Below are positions 1-8,653 of a DNA stretch of 64,000 nucleotides, piece by piece. The notes under the pieces were generated by a model. It worked only from the letters and a program-made list of their open reading frames with translations, was not told where the DNA came from and searched no databases. Positions within the stretch are counted from its first letter, which is position 1, and the number at the start of each line of letters is the position of its first letter. The DNA lies in the NCBI GenBank assembly GCA_947632215.1, contig CANROJ010000002.1:1-64000 (forward strand). Reading direction: 5' to 3'. A program made the translations under genes and the position numbers. This DNA comes from an uncultured Flavobacterium sp. Its GTDB lineage: Bacteria > Bacteroidota > Bacteroidia > Flavobacteriales > Flavobacteriaceae.

Positions 1-326
1 ACGTTTAGGACGCTATTGAATTAAAATATATATATAAAGTGTTTAAATAAAGAATTCGCTAAAAGCAAATATTAAACTCCAGAGCATTTTTAATAAAATC
101 CTACTGGCTATTATATATTTTTCAAACTTATATTGGTATTTTTTTAAAGTATTAAATACAGGATATTTAATCATTATTTTAGATATAGTATCTTATTATT
201 GAGAACTCATTGCTAAATCAAAGGGTAGTTGTAACTTTAAAAACAAACAACAACGATCTATTACCCTTAAGTTGTTATTTAAAGTAAAGATAACATTAAA
301 GTATATTTAATATAAATACATAATAG

Positions 327-1400
327 ATGGGATATAATTTAAAGATACAACGTCTAGTTTTACAGACCCAGAGTGAAGCCAGTATTCAGGATAAGCTTAA
401 GCTTTTATTGGAAGCTATTCAAATAGCTGATTTTAATGCCGATATAGATTGGGGTTTTGATCTTCGTATTGAATTGATTACTACAGAAGTTTTGGTTGCA
501 AGTACAAACCTTAGTGTACCTGCTATTGTTTGGATATTAGATATAGTTGATACTAATCCAGATTATTTTGAACCCATAGAATATCTTCATGAGTATAAAT
601 GGTTGTTTGCATGTAGTTTTAGAACTACAGATGTAAGTCCAGAGCAATTTTTTGCAATCGCAGAAGATTTCATTAGGCGCCTAGAACAGGCAGGCTACAG
701 TAAGCGCGCCTATTTTCAAATATTGGCAATGTGGTATCAACATATTCAAAATTTTGAAAAGGGTAAAGAAATTATCGCTTTACTAAAGCAAGAGCCTATA
801 GATGAGCTGTCAGATAATATGGCTTTTGAATTAACTTTGGAAAGCTATAATTTAATTAAATTAGGATTTATAGAAGAAGCTTTAATTTTTGGTAATTCTC
901 TTTTTAGTACGAAATTCGAATATTTAGATACTGCTTTTGATTCTTATTGCGTGTTTGCTTATGAATTCTTTTTGCTAAAGGATCCACGCGCATATGAGTA
1001 TTTTAGACTGGCCTTAAGTAAGGAGAAACAATATGAATCTTCCGATTGTACCTCAAATATTAGAAGTCGTATATTGTTTATGTTTCTGCAAGATCAATAC
1101 GGTATGTCAGAGTGTTGGAGTCTTTTTGAAAAAATATGTTGGTGGGAGCAAGGAACAGAAGATTATTATAGCTTTTATTTTATAAAATTTTCTTTGCCTA
1201 TGCTTAAAAAACAAACAGGGTATAGAAAATTCTCTTTTCCTAATAGATTTCCTCTTTACGCGGAAGATGGGCGCTATAATATGCAGGAGTTATTTATTCA
1301 CTTTAAACAAAGAGCTATGTCTTACGCTAAAGCGTTTGATAATAGAAACGGAAATAATTTTTATAAAACAGAAATAGAATATTTCCTCAGTTTAAAATAA
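327..1400 (+). CDS. hypothetical protein, helical/TPR-like composition
   Basis: 357-aa open frame with coding-like composition; 3' end overlaps the convergent gene by 9 bp; family not recognised. Confidence 0.7.
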   Translation: MGYNLKIQRLVLQTQSEASIQDKLKLLLEAIQIADFNADIDWGFDLRIELITTEVLVASTNLSVPAIVWILDIVDTNPDYFEPIEYLHEYKWLFACSFRTTDVSPEQFFAIAEDFIRRLEQAGYSKRAYFQILAMWYQHIQNFEKGKEIIALLKQEPIDELSDNMAFELTLESYNLIKLGFIEEALIFGNSLFSTKFEYLDTAFDSYCVFAYEFFLLKDPRAYEYFRLALSKEKQYESSDCTSNIRSRILFMFLQDQYGMSECWSLFEKICWWEQGTEDYYSFYFIKFSLPMLKKQTGYRKFSFPNRFPLYAEDGRYNMQELFIHFKQRAMSYAKAFDNRNGNNFYKTEIEYFLSLK

Positions 1401-2291
1401 GCTAATTTGTCCACTTTTATTATCATCGTCTTTGCTAATTGTTTTCAATATTTTTTTAGCCTTAGATTTTGTATTCTTTTTAAAGTCTGTGTCTTTTTGA
1501 TGAGTTTGCTCTTGTTTTATTACCTGAGTATCTTCAACCAAATCTAATAAAGGATTTATTATATTTTGGACTTCAACTTGAGTACCCTGTAGTGGAGCAG
1601 CTTTTTCTTCAAGGTCTAAATTAAATAAATTCAATTCTTTATCACTAGATGTTTCTTGTAGGTGTTGATCTAGGGACTCAATAGTTCGGGTTAATGCATT
1701 ATTGGTGTTTTGTTCAAAAAGATCCAGTTTTACTTCAGACATTGATATAAAAGCTTGTTTTGCATCTTGTTCTAAAGTTGGTGTAGATTCATGATTACTA
1801 AAAGTATCAAGTTTTGAATCTTGGCTTGTTTTCTCTGGTGATAATTCAGTTAAATCTGTAGGTAACTCCTTTGAAATAGGCTCAATGGCTACAGTATAGG
1901 GAATAATACTATCAACAGAATTATTATTTACTTGAGTCTTATCTATAGCAAACTGGTCAATATTCAACTTATTAGCTAGATCAGTGATTATTTTATTGAC
2001 TTTCTTATCTTTTGTTTGATTTTGCTTCTCGGCAAATTCCAAGAGTTTAAATAAAGTATATCCTTGGTGGAACTTTAAAGTTAAGGACTGTTTTTTATTG
2101 TGATCTAATATAGAAACTTGTATTTGTACGCTCTTGGCTCTATTTGCTAGTAGCGAGATAAGCTCTTCCTTACAGCTAATGACAAAGGCATCCGTAATAT
2201 TTTTCACTAAATATAAATCCGTATTCTCTAATATTTTAATTACGGTAAGAAGGACGTCGTTATTTAGTTTTAAGGAAATTTTTTGGATCAT
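1392..2291 (-). CDS. hypothetical protein with ~110-aa N-terminal region, long polar linker and C-terminal QISLF (putative beta-clamp binding motif)
   Basis: 299-aa ORF; C-terminus SGQISLF* read directly on the minus strand at 1392-1415. Confidence 0.75.
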   Translation of the reverse strand: MIQKISLKLNNDVLLTVIKILENTDLYLVKNITDAFVISCKEELISLLANRAKSVQIQVSILDHNKKQSLTLKFHQGYTLFKLLEFAEKQNQTKDKKVNKIITDLANKLNIDQFAIDKTQVNNNSVDSIIPYTVAIEPISKELPTDLTELSPEKTSQDSKLDTFSNHESTPTLEQDAKQAFISMSEVKLDLFEQNTNNALTRTIESLDQHLQETSSDKELNLFNLDLEEKAAPLQGTQVEVQNIINPLLDLVEDTQVIKQEQTHQKDTDFKKNTKSKAKKILKTISKDDDNKSGQISLF

Positions 2292-2576
2292 TTTATAAAT
2301 AGAGTAAAGAAACTTTTTAGCTTAATATCGAAAAGTACAAAATAAGGGAAAAATATTGGAATTACAATTTTTTGGTTAGAAAATAATGCTAGGCATAATT
2401 TAAATAACCTTATAAGTTTTAGTTAGTTGTTGTTTTTTTGCTCTATAAGCCAAGGAAAGTTTTTAACAGGAAAATACAGTTAGTAACTAGTTTGACTAAA
2501 GCAGGAGTATTTTAGGAACAATGCAGGTATAAATCGAAATAAAGCCCCCTTGCAGCAGTAGAGTAAAATACTATAA

Positions 2577-3099
2577 TTATCAACAATGTTAATAAGATAA
2601 TTAACAAGACAGATATAATTGTTTATAAATATTTATGTCTGATTATATGGACTCTTTAATAGGAGTATATGATGTATAGATTATTGATAATCAAGATTGT
2701 TTGTAACTTTATATCATTAAATAGATTGTTAATAACTCAATATTTTATTTCTTTATCGCCTGGCTATAGAGTAATTTTTAGAAAAGATATCAACATTTTA
2801 TGTTTGTATCTATGTTTTTAGGGTCTTAATCTGTTTAAACAAGTACTTATTGGCTTAAATAACTCGAATTTATCACTGGCGTAAATACTATTTATAGATA
2901 GTTATCAACAATGTTTATAAATATGTTTATAATTATTACCAGGTTGTTAATAACTATATTATTCTATATTATTAAGGTTTAATTAACTGTAAATAAGCTG
3001 TTTGTTGTTTGTGTTGATTAAATGTGTGGTCTGTTATTAGGTATTAAATAGGTGTTTAAATTTGTTTATGAACATAGTTATCAACATAATTGTTCACAA
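2577..3099. other. candidate replication origin / DnaA-binding region
   Basis: TTATCAACA at 2577, 2902, 3078; TGTTAATAA at 2587, 2727, 2945; TGTTTATAA at 2620, 2912, 2924, all fitting TTATNAACA on one strand or the other; AT-rich; no ORF >=60 aa from 2292 to 3334. Confidence 0.45.
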
Positions 3100-3334
3100 G
3101 TATAGATGCGATTAAATTAGTGTGTTTGTTATGACTTAAAACAAGTGTTAGATGAATAAAGGAGATAGAAGCTGATTTTTGTTAGGTTTTAATTTTATTT
3201 TTCAAATTACTTTTGTAAAATAAAAGGTAGGTAGCCATAATAATTTAAATAACTATAATAAAGATTACTTATAAGAATTAGGTTATCTATAGTTATTCGA
3301 ACATGAACTGATATCTAATTTATAGAAATAGATT

Positions 3335-3619
3335 ATGGAAGCAAAAAAAATAAAAAGTAGAAGAAAAGAATTAGGTTTAACACAGGAAAGTATTGCGAAG
3401 GGCTTAGGGATTTCTCAAAAGGCTTACTGTGACATCGAAAATGGAAAAACGAAATTGAAAACAGATACATTAGATAAGGTGTGCAAAATTCTTCGAGTTT
3501 CTCCATTTGCTGTTTGTCCTATCTCATGTGAATGTTCCGTGGAAATAGAGCGAAAACATTTGAAACTTGTGTCTTTTTTACAACAAAACAACATTGAGAT
3601 ACCTCTAGAGTTAGTATAA
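3335..3619 (+). CDS. XRE-family helix-turn-helix regulator with a Cys-rich C-terminal segment
   Basis: HTH: KSRRKELGLTQESIAKGLGISQKAYCDIENGKTKLKTDTLDKVCKIL. Confidence 0.88.
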   Translation: MEAKKIKSRRKELGLTQESIAKGLGISQKAYCDIENGKTKLKTDTLDKVCKILRVSPFAVCPISCECSVEIERKHLKLVSFLQQNNIEIPLELV

Positions 3620-3658
3620 CAAAAAAGTCTCTTTTAAAAGAGACTTTTTTGTTATACT
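3613..3658. terminator. bidirectional terminator, 46-bp perfect palindrome
   Basis: AGTATAACAAAAAAGTCTCTTTT / AAAAGAGACTTTTTTGTTATACT between convergent XRE and fabH-like genes. Confidence 0.85.
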
Positions 3659-4650
3659 TATTCAATGTTCCATCTAAGGAGACTAGCTCCCCAAGAGAAG
3701 CCTGCACCGAAGGCTGTTAATAAAAGAAGGTCGCCTTTCTTTATTTTATCTTTGTGTTGCCATATACACAAAGGTATAGTGGCAGCTATTGTATTTCCAA
3801 AGTATTCTATGTTACTCAAGGTCTTTTCTGGAGTAATGCCCAATTGTGCTCCTACTGCATCAATTATTCTTTGATTAGCTTGATGCGGAATTAGATAATC
3901 TACCTTATTAATATTTAAGTTATTTTGGTTAAGAATGTCTTTACAGGCTTTACTCATAGAAGTTACGGCTTGTTTAAAAACAACTTTTCCATCTTGTTGT
4001 ATATAAGGGTTTTGCTGATGCTCACTTTGGGTAGTATGTGGATAAAGAGATCCTCCAGCAAGTATATTTAGAGACTCTTGTCCTAGTCCATTGCTACATA
4101 ATAAAGCATCTATGATGCCCTCTTCTTTTGAAGGTTCAAGCCATACTGCACCAGCTCCATCTCCAAAAAGAACATTGGTTGAACGGTCCTGTAAATCAAC
4201 ATAGGCACTAATTTTATCCGCTCCTACAACTACTACATTAGTATATCTGTTAGATTCTATTAGCGATGCTGCTAAATCTAACGCATATAAAAATCCTGAA
4301 CAAGCTGCATTTACATCGAAAGCCCAAGGAGAGCTTATCCCAAGTTTTCCACAAATTATATTTGCTGTACTAGGCATAGGCATATCTGGGGTTGAGGTAG
4401 CTACAATTAATGCTTGTATATCATTGATGTTCTTATTGTAAGATTCTGCTAAATTTTTTATGGCAGCAACAGCCATGTCAGAGGTTGCTAGATTTGTATC
4501 TAATATTCGGCGTTCCTTAATCCCAGTTCGCTTTAAAATCCATTCATCTGTTGTGTCTGATATCTTTTCAAGATCACTATTAGTTCGTCTGTTTTGAGGA
4601 ACAAACCCACCAATTGCAGTGATCGATGCAAATGTATTTTTACTACTCAT
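3658..4650 (-). CDS. fabH: beta-ketoacyl-ACP synthase III (FabH-like)
   Basis: Active-site context DVNAACSGFLYALDLA, IPHQANQRI, GNTIAATIP. Confidence 0.9.
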   Translation of the reverse strand: MSSKNTFASITAIGGFVPQNRRTNSDLEKISDTTDEWILKRTGIKERRILDTNLATSDMAVAAIKNLAESYNKNINDIQALIVATSTPDMPMPSTANIICGKLGISSPWAFDVNAACSGFLYALDLAASLIESNRYTNVVVVGADKISAYVDLQDRSTNVLFGDGAGAVWLEPSKEEGIIDALLCSNGLGQESLNILAGGSLYPHTTQSEHQQNPYIQQDGKVVFKQAVTSMSKACKDILNQNNLNINKVDYLIPHQANQRIIDAVGAQLGITPEKTLSNIEYFGNTIAATIPLCIWQHKDKIKKGDLLLLTAFGAGFSWGASLLRWNIE

Positions 4651-4813
4651 GTATTTGACATTTATTTAAGAGACATAAAGGCAATAAATTAGGATTTAGG
4701 TAAAATATATTCCTTTTAGTCATTAACTCGAATGCAAATTTGCAGCTATTTGTTGTAATTATGGTAGTTAAATAAACGGTTATAGTTGTAAAAAAGACGC
4801 ATTGTTTACAAGG

Positions 4814-5713
4814 CTAATTAGATAGTTTATACTCTCTAGGAGACATTCCAGTATTTGTTCTAAAGAATTTGCTGAAGACTGAATTATCGGGGAAATTCAA
4901 TAGGGATACCACGTCATTAATAGAGTTTTTTGGGTTTTTTAGTAGAACTTTGGCCTCTAGTAATATAGTTTCGGTTATAATTTGTTTTGGTGTCTTTTCG
5001 AAAACTTCTGAAATGATTTTTGTTAAGTGTTTTCTGCTAATAAAGAGTTGCTGGGCATAGAAGTCTACCCTGCGTTCTTTTTTAAAGTGTTTTGCTATGA
5101 GTTGTAAAAAATCATTAGCGATTGCCTCTTTTCTTAGCTGTTTTTTAGTGTTATCGGATTGAAGTGTTTTGTTATAGAAATCGGCTATCTCATAAATTAG
5201 AGTGGAAAAATAGCTTAGTATTAATTCTTTTCCAAAATTATTTTCATTAAAGTAAGATAATTGAGCAATGCGTTTAAGGTTGTATTTTAGACCAAGAGCA
5301 ACCCCTCGTTCTAACGAAACTACTTTAGCGTGAGTAGAGGAAAAGAATCGAATTAAATTAGAAGATTTAATATGAAAGCCTGCTTCTAGAAACAGCGTCG
5401 AATCTACAAAGAGTGTTTTTACAGTAAAGTCATGAGTGAAGTTTTTTATTTCAAAAAATTGATTCGATAAAACTACAAGTAAATCATCTTTCTTCACTAT
5501 AGTAGGCTCTAAATTAATTGTGATTTCACATTTCCCAGAGGTTATTAATATTAGGCCAAAAGAGGTGAATTGATAAGGACGATCAATAACGAAATATTTT
5601 TGGTGTGCCTTGTTTATGTTAAGTACAGCTATACGGGGGTCAGTCATAGTATTTCGGTATCTACGAGTGATTTGTTCTAATGTGTATATCTGTATGTACG
5701 GAGGGTTGGACAC
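4814..5713 (-). CDS. AraC-family transcriptional regulator
   Basis: C-terminal AraC HTH (YAQQLFISRKHLTKIISEVFEKTPKQ...FPDNSVFSKFFRTNTGMSPREYK). Confidence 0.9.
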   Translation of the reverse strand: MSNPPYIQIYTLEQITRRYRNTMTDPRIAVLNINKAHQKYFVIDRPYQFTSFGLILITSGKCEITINLEPTIVKKDDLLVVLSNQFFEIKNFTHDFTVKTLFVDSTLFLEAGFHIKSSNLIRFFSSTHAKVVSLERGVALGLKYNLKRIAQLSYFNENNFGKELILSYFSTLIYEIADFYNKTLQSDNTKKQLRKEAIANDFLQLIAKHFKKERRVDFYAQQLFISRKHLTKIISEVFEKTPKQIITETILLEAKVLLKNPKNSINDVVSLLNFPDNSVFSKFFRTNTGMSPREYKLSN

Positions 5714-5768
5714 GCTAAAGAGTAATTATATGTTTGTTTTAAAATATTGGTTTGCTTGCTGGTAGATG

Positions 5769-6374
5769 TTATTCTAAGAGAAGTTTTTTGAAATAAAAAT
5801 ACTGATCTAAACCAAGTGTGGTACATATAGATCTCATGTAGTGTTCTAAGTGTTTATCTACTAAGTAGCTATGTGAGAATTGAGAAGGGGGAAAGTAGTC
5901 TTGGTCATCTCTGGTAGTATAGGAAGCTAAATGAAAACGAGCTACAAATTCTAAGTCCAGATCTGAACGATACACTTCTTCTCTAATGCCTCGAAGTAAA
6001 TTGTCTTTAATTAGTTTGAGAAACTTCTTTTTATAAATATTTTTTTGTTTTAAAAATATCTTAGGGTAATATTTTTGTAATTGGTAGCTAGATATCGAAG
6101 AATCAATATCCATGGTTTGTTTTACATTTTTATGAGCATAAACCAGTTCGGATATTGCTCCCGATTTTTCATTATTAGCAGTAATGATTTGTTCTACATA
6201 TTGGTTGTTGGTCAACTGTAGGCTTCTCTCAATTAATTGGGGTTTTGAGGAGAAATATACATAAATTGTTTTCTTTGAAATATTTAGGTCCATAGCAATA
6301 TCATCCATAGTGACTGTTTTATAGCCATGCTCTAGAAAAAGCCTGGTGGCTCTGGATACAATTTCGTTTTCCAT
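5769..6374 (-). CDS. TetR/AcrR-family transcriptional regulator
   Basis: N-terminal HTH: ATRLFLEHGYKTVTMDDIAMDLNISKKTIYVYFSSKPQLI. Confidence 0.9.
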   Translation of the reverse strand: MENEIVSRATRLFLEHGYKTVTMDDIAMDLNISKKTIYVYFSSKPQLIERSLQLTNNQYVEQIITANNEKSGAISELVYAHKNVKQTMDIDSSISSYQLQKYYPKIFLKQKNIYKKKFLKLIKDNLLRGIREEVYRSDLDLEFVARFHLASYTTRDDQDYFPPSQFSHSYLVDKHLEHYMRSICTTLGLDQYFYFKKLLLE

Positions 6375-6571
6375 TTTTGTGTAGTATAGGTTAGTGGATG
6401 CTAAATATAGGAAGCTTTTAAAAAATAAACTTACTTAGTTTGGAGTTTTAGTGGAAATATAACTAATTTTTTTCTCTATTTACTCTAAAACAGTCTTTTC
6501 AGAAAAAGTAAAAATCCTAAAGATGTATAGTGAAAGAAAAAACACGTATTTTTACATCAAAATATTTTTAA

Positions 6572-7546
6572 ATGCAATCGATAGTAAAATATAAAGAGCA
6601 AATTTCAGAATATATTAATTCTATTTCTTTTAATAATGAACCTCAGGAGTTATATACTCCTATTAGTTATATCCTTTCTTTAGGAGGTAAACAAATAAGA
6701 CCCGTATTGACTTTAATGGCTGCCGATATCTTTGGAAGTGATCCATTAAAAGCTATTCATGCAGCTACTGCTATTGAATTGTTTCATAATTTCTCTTTAA
6801 TGCACGATGATATTATGGATCAAGCTGAACTTCGTCGCGGTAGAGACACAGTGCATAAAAAATGGGATACCAATACGGCTATTCTTTCTGGAGACGCTAT
6901 GTTAATCCTTGCTTATCAGTATTTTGAAAATTATGAACCTTTAGTTTTTAGAGATTTAGCTAAGTTGTTTAGTAAAACTGCTCTTGAAGTTTGTGAAGGA
7001 CAACAGTGGGATATTGAATTTGAAACTAGTAATGAAGTAGAAATTCCTCAATATATACAAATGATTAAGTTTAAGACAGCTGTGCTTGTTGCAGCTGCTT
7101 TAAAAATGGGAGCTATAGTTGCTGGAGCTAGTCAGCAGAATGCTTTGGATATTTATGATTTTGGATTGAATTTAGGATTAGCTTTCCAACTACAAGATGA
7201 CTTCTTAGATACATTTGGTGATCAAGCTGTTTTTGGAAAAGTAATAGGAGGCGATATTCTAGAGAATAAGAAAACGTTTTTATACTTAAAAGCACTTCAA
7301 AATGCTAACGAACTTCAAAGAGCAGAGTTAGAAGATTTGTTTAATAATAAGTCTTTACAAGGCCAAGCGAAAATTGATAGAGTAAAAGAATTGTATGAAC
7401 AAACTAGTACCAAGGAAGATTCTTTAGAGCTAATTAAAGATTATACACAAAAGGCTTTAGCTATTTTAGATAAAATGGACCTCCCTAAAGATAAGAAGCA
7501 ACAATTATTAGTCTTTAGTGAAGAATTAATGGATCGTCAAGTATAG
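6572..7546 (+). CDS. polyprenyl synthetase family protein
   Basis: GGKQIRPVL, first Asp-rich motif DDIMD, second motif DDFLD. Confidence 0.93.
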   Translation: MQSIVKYKEQISEYINSISFNNEPQELYTPISYILSLGGKQIRPVLTLMAADIFGSDPLKAIHAATAIELFHNFSLMHDDIMDQAELRRGRDTVHKKWDTNTAILSGDAMLILAYQYFENYEPLVFRDLAKLFSKTALEVCEGQQWDIEFETSNEVEIPQYIQMIKFKTAVLVAAALKMGAIVAGASQQNALDIYDFGLNLGLAFQLQDDFLDTFGDQAVFGKVIGGDILENKKTFLYLKALQNANELQRAELEDLFNNKSLQGQAKIDRVKELYEQTSTKEDSLELIKDYTQKALAILDKMDLPKDKKQQLLVFSEELMDRQV

Positions 7547-7550
7547 ATAT

Positions 7551-7901
7551 ATGACTGAAAATATTACTTTTTTACATAATAATGTAACTAGCCAGAAGCT
7601 ACTTTGTGATTTGATTTTACAGGTACAGAAGGATTTACAAACTACGGTAGATAGTGATATTGTTTTGCAATGTACTACCCCTGAGGAGTTGGTTGTAGAA
7701 TTGAGTGATTATTTATATCAGATTCTAAACTCTACCAATGTAGCTCGTTTTTCAGTTTTTCTGTATCGTGTCGATGTAAGGGAAGATAAGTTAAAGGCTT
7801 TAGAAGCTACAGATGTAGAGAATTATGTTCAAAAGGTTGTGTTTCTTGTTTTACAAAGAGAATTTCTAAAAGTTTATTTGAAAGACAAGTATAGTGAATA
7901 A
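7551..7901 (+). CDS. hypothetical protein
   Basis: 116-aa ORF 4 nt after the polyprenyl synthetase stop, same strand. Confidence 0.7.
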   Translation: MTENITFLHNNVTSQKLLCDLILQVQKDLQTTVDSDIVLQCTTPEELVVELSDYLYQILNSTNVARFSVFLYRVDVREDKLKALEATDVENYVQKVVFLVLQREFLKVYLKDKYSE

Positions 7902-7923
7902 ATATTATTTTCAAACTTATTAG

Positions 7924-7964
7924 ATAAACAAGGGCTTTTACTTTAAGTAAAAGCCCTTGTTTAT
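7924..7964. terminator. bidirectional terminator hairpin
   Basis: ATAAACAAGGGCTTTTACTT-T-AAGTAAAAGCCCTTGTTTAT between convergent genes. Confidence 0.85.
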
Positions 7965-8539
7965 TAGAAATACATACGGATAAAAGGCATATAAGCACTA
8001 GGGTATATCATATCTTTTTCTTTATATAGAACATTGTAGCGAACTCCTGCTGTTATAGGGCCACTGGTATAACCTAAACCCACAAATAGTGCAGTATTCC
8101 AAAAATTATCTTTTACTTTATTTGAATCTCTATAGGTATAGGTATTATTAACTCTTAATTGTTCTAACTCCAAGGACACCTGTATAGCGGGAATAGGATT
8201 TGATAAGGTAATAAGACTGGCTCCGTAAAGCCAAGAATTGTAGGATTTTACATAATTGTTGTAATACGTTCGATTTTCGCTGTGAATGTAATTTGTTTGT
8301 AAGGCAATTCCCGCAGAAAAATAAGGATTAAATTCTCTTATGACACTAGGGGCAATCATAATATCGGTATATCTACTTCCGAAACCTAATCCTAGCCCTC
8401 CTCCGAATTTCCATTTTTTATCATATTCATAATTTTGGACATGATTTGCTTTATGTTGTGCGTTTATTAAAAAACAAGCGCCGAAAAAAAAGGATAATAG
8501 CAAAAAAAACTGCTTTTTATTTTTATTTAGGTATTTCAT
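7964..8539 (-). CDS. small outer-membrane beta-barrel-like protein
   Basis: Signal peptide (FFLLLSFFFGACFLINAQ), alternating aromatic strands, terminal aromatic residue (RMYF). Confidence 0.7.
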   Translation of the reverse strand: MKYLNKNKKQFFLLLSFFFGACFLINAQHKANHVQNYEYDKKWKFGGGLGLGFGSRYTDIMIAPSVIREFNPYFSAGIALQTNYIHSENRTYYNNYVKSYNSWLYGASLITLSNPIPAIQVSLELEQLRVNNTYTYRDSNKVKDNFWNTALFVGLGYTSGPITAGVRYNVLYKEKDMIYPSAYMPFIRMYF

Positions 8540-8608
8540 TTTTATGTTGTATATCTTATAAGTAGATAAAAATAACTAAAAGTATATAGTAATCTCATAA
8601 AGAGTTGT

Positions 8609-8616
8609 ATTTTTGT
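8609..8616 (+). promoter_or_regulatory. putative -7 box (TATTTTTG) upstream of sucA
   Basis: Matches Bacteroidota TAnnTTTG; lies over the ORF-track GTG start. Confidence 0.5.
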
Positions 8617-8653
8617 GAAAATATATTTAAACAAAAGGTCTTTAGACGAAATT

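Noticed and set aside
3519-3874. ORFs 3519-3707 (-) and 3665-3874 (+)
   Set aside because: Overlap the XRE gene, the palindromic terminator and the fabH-like gene in other frames; no support.
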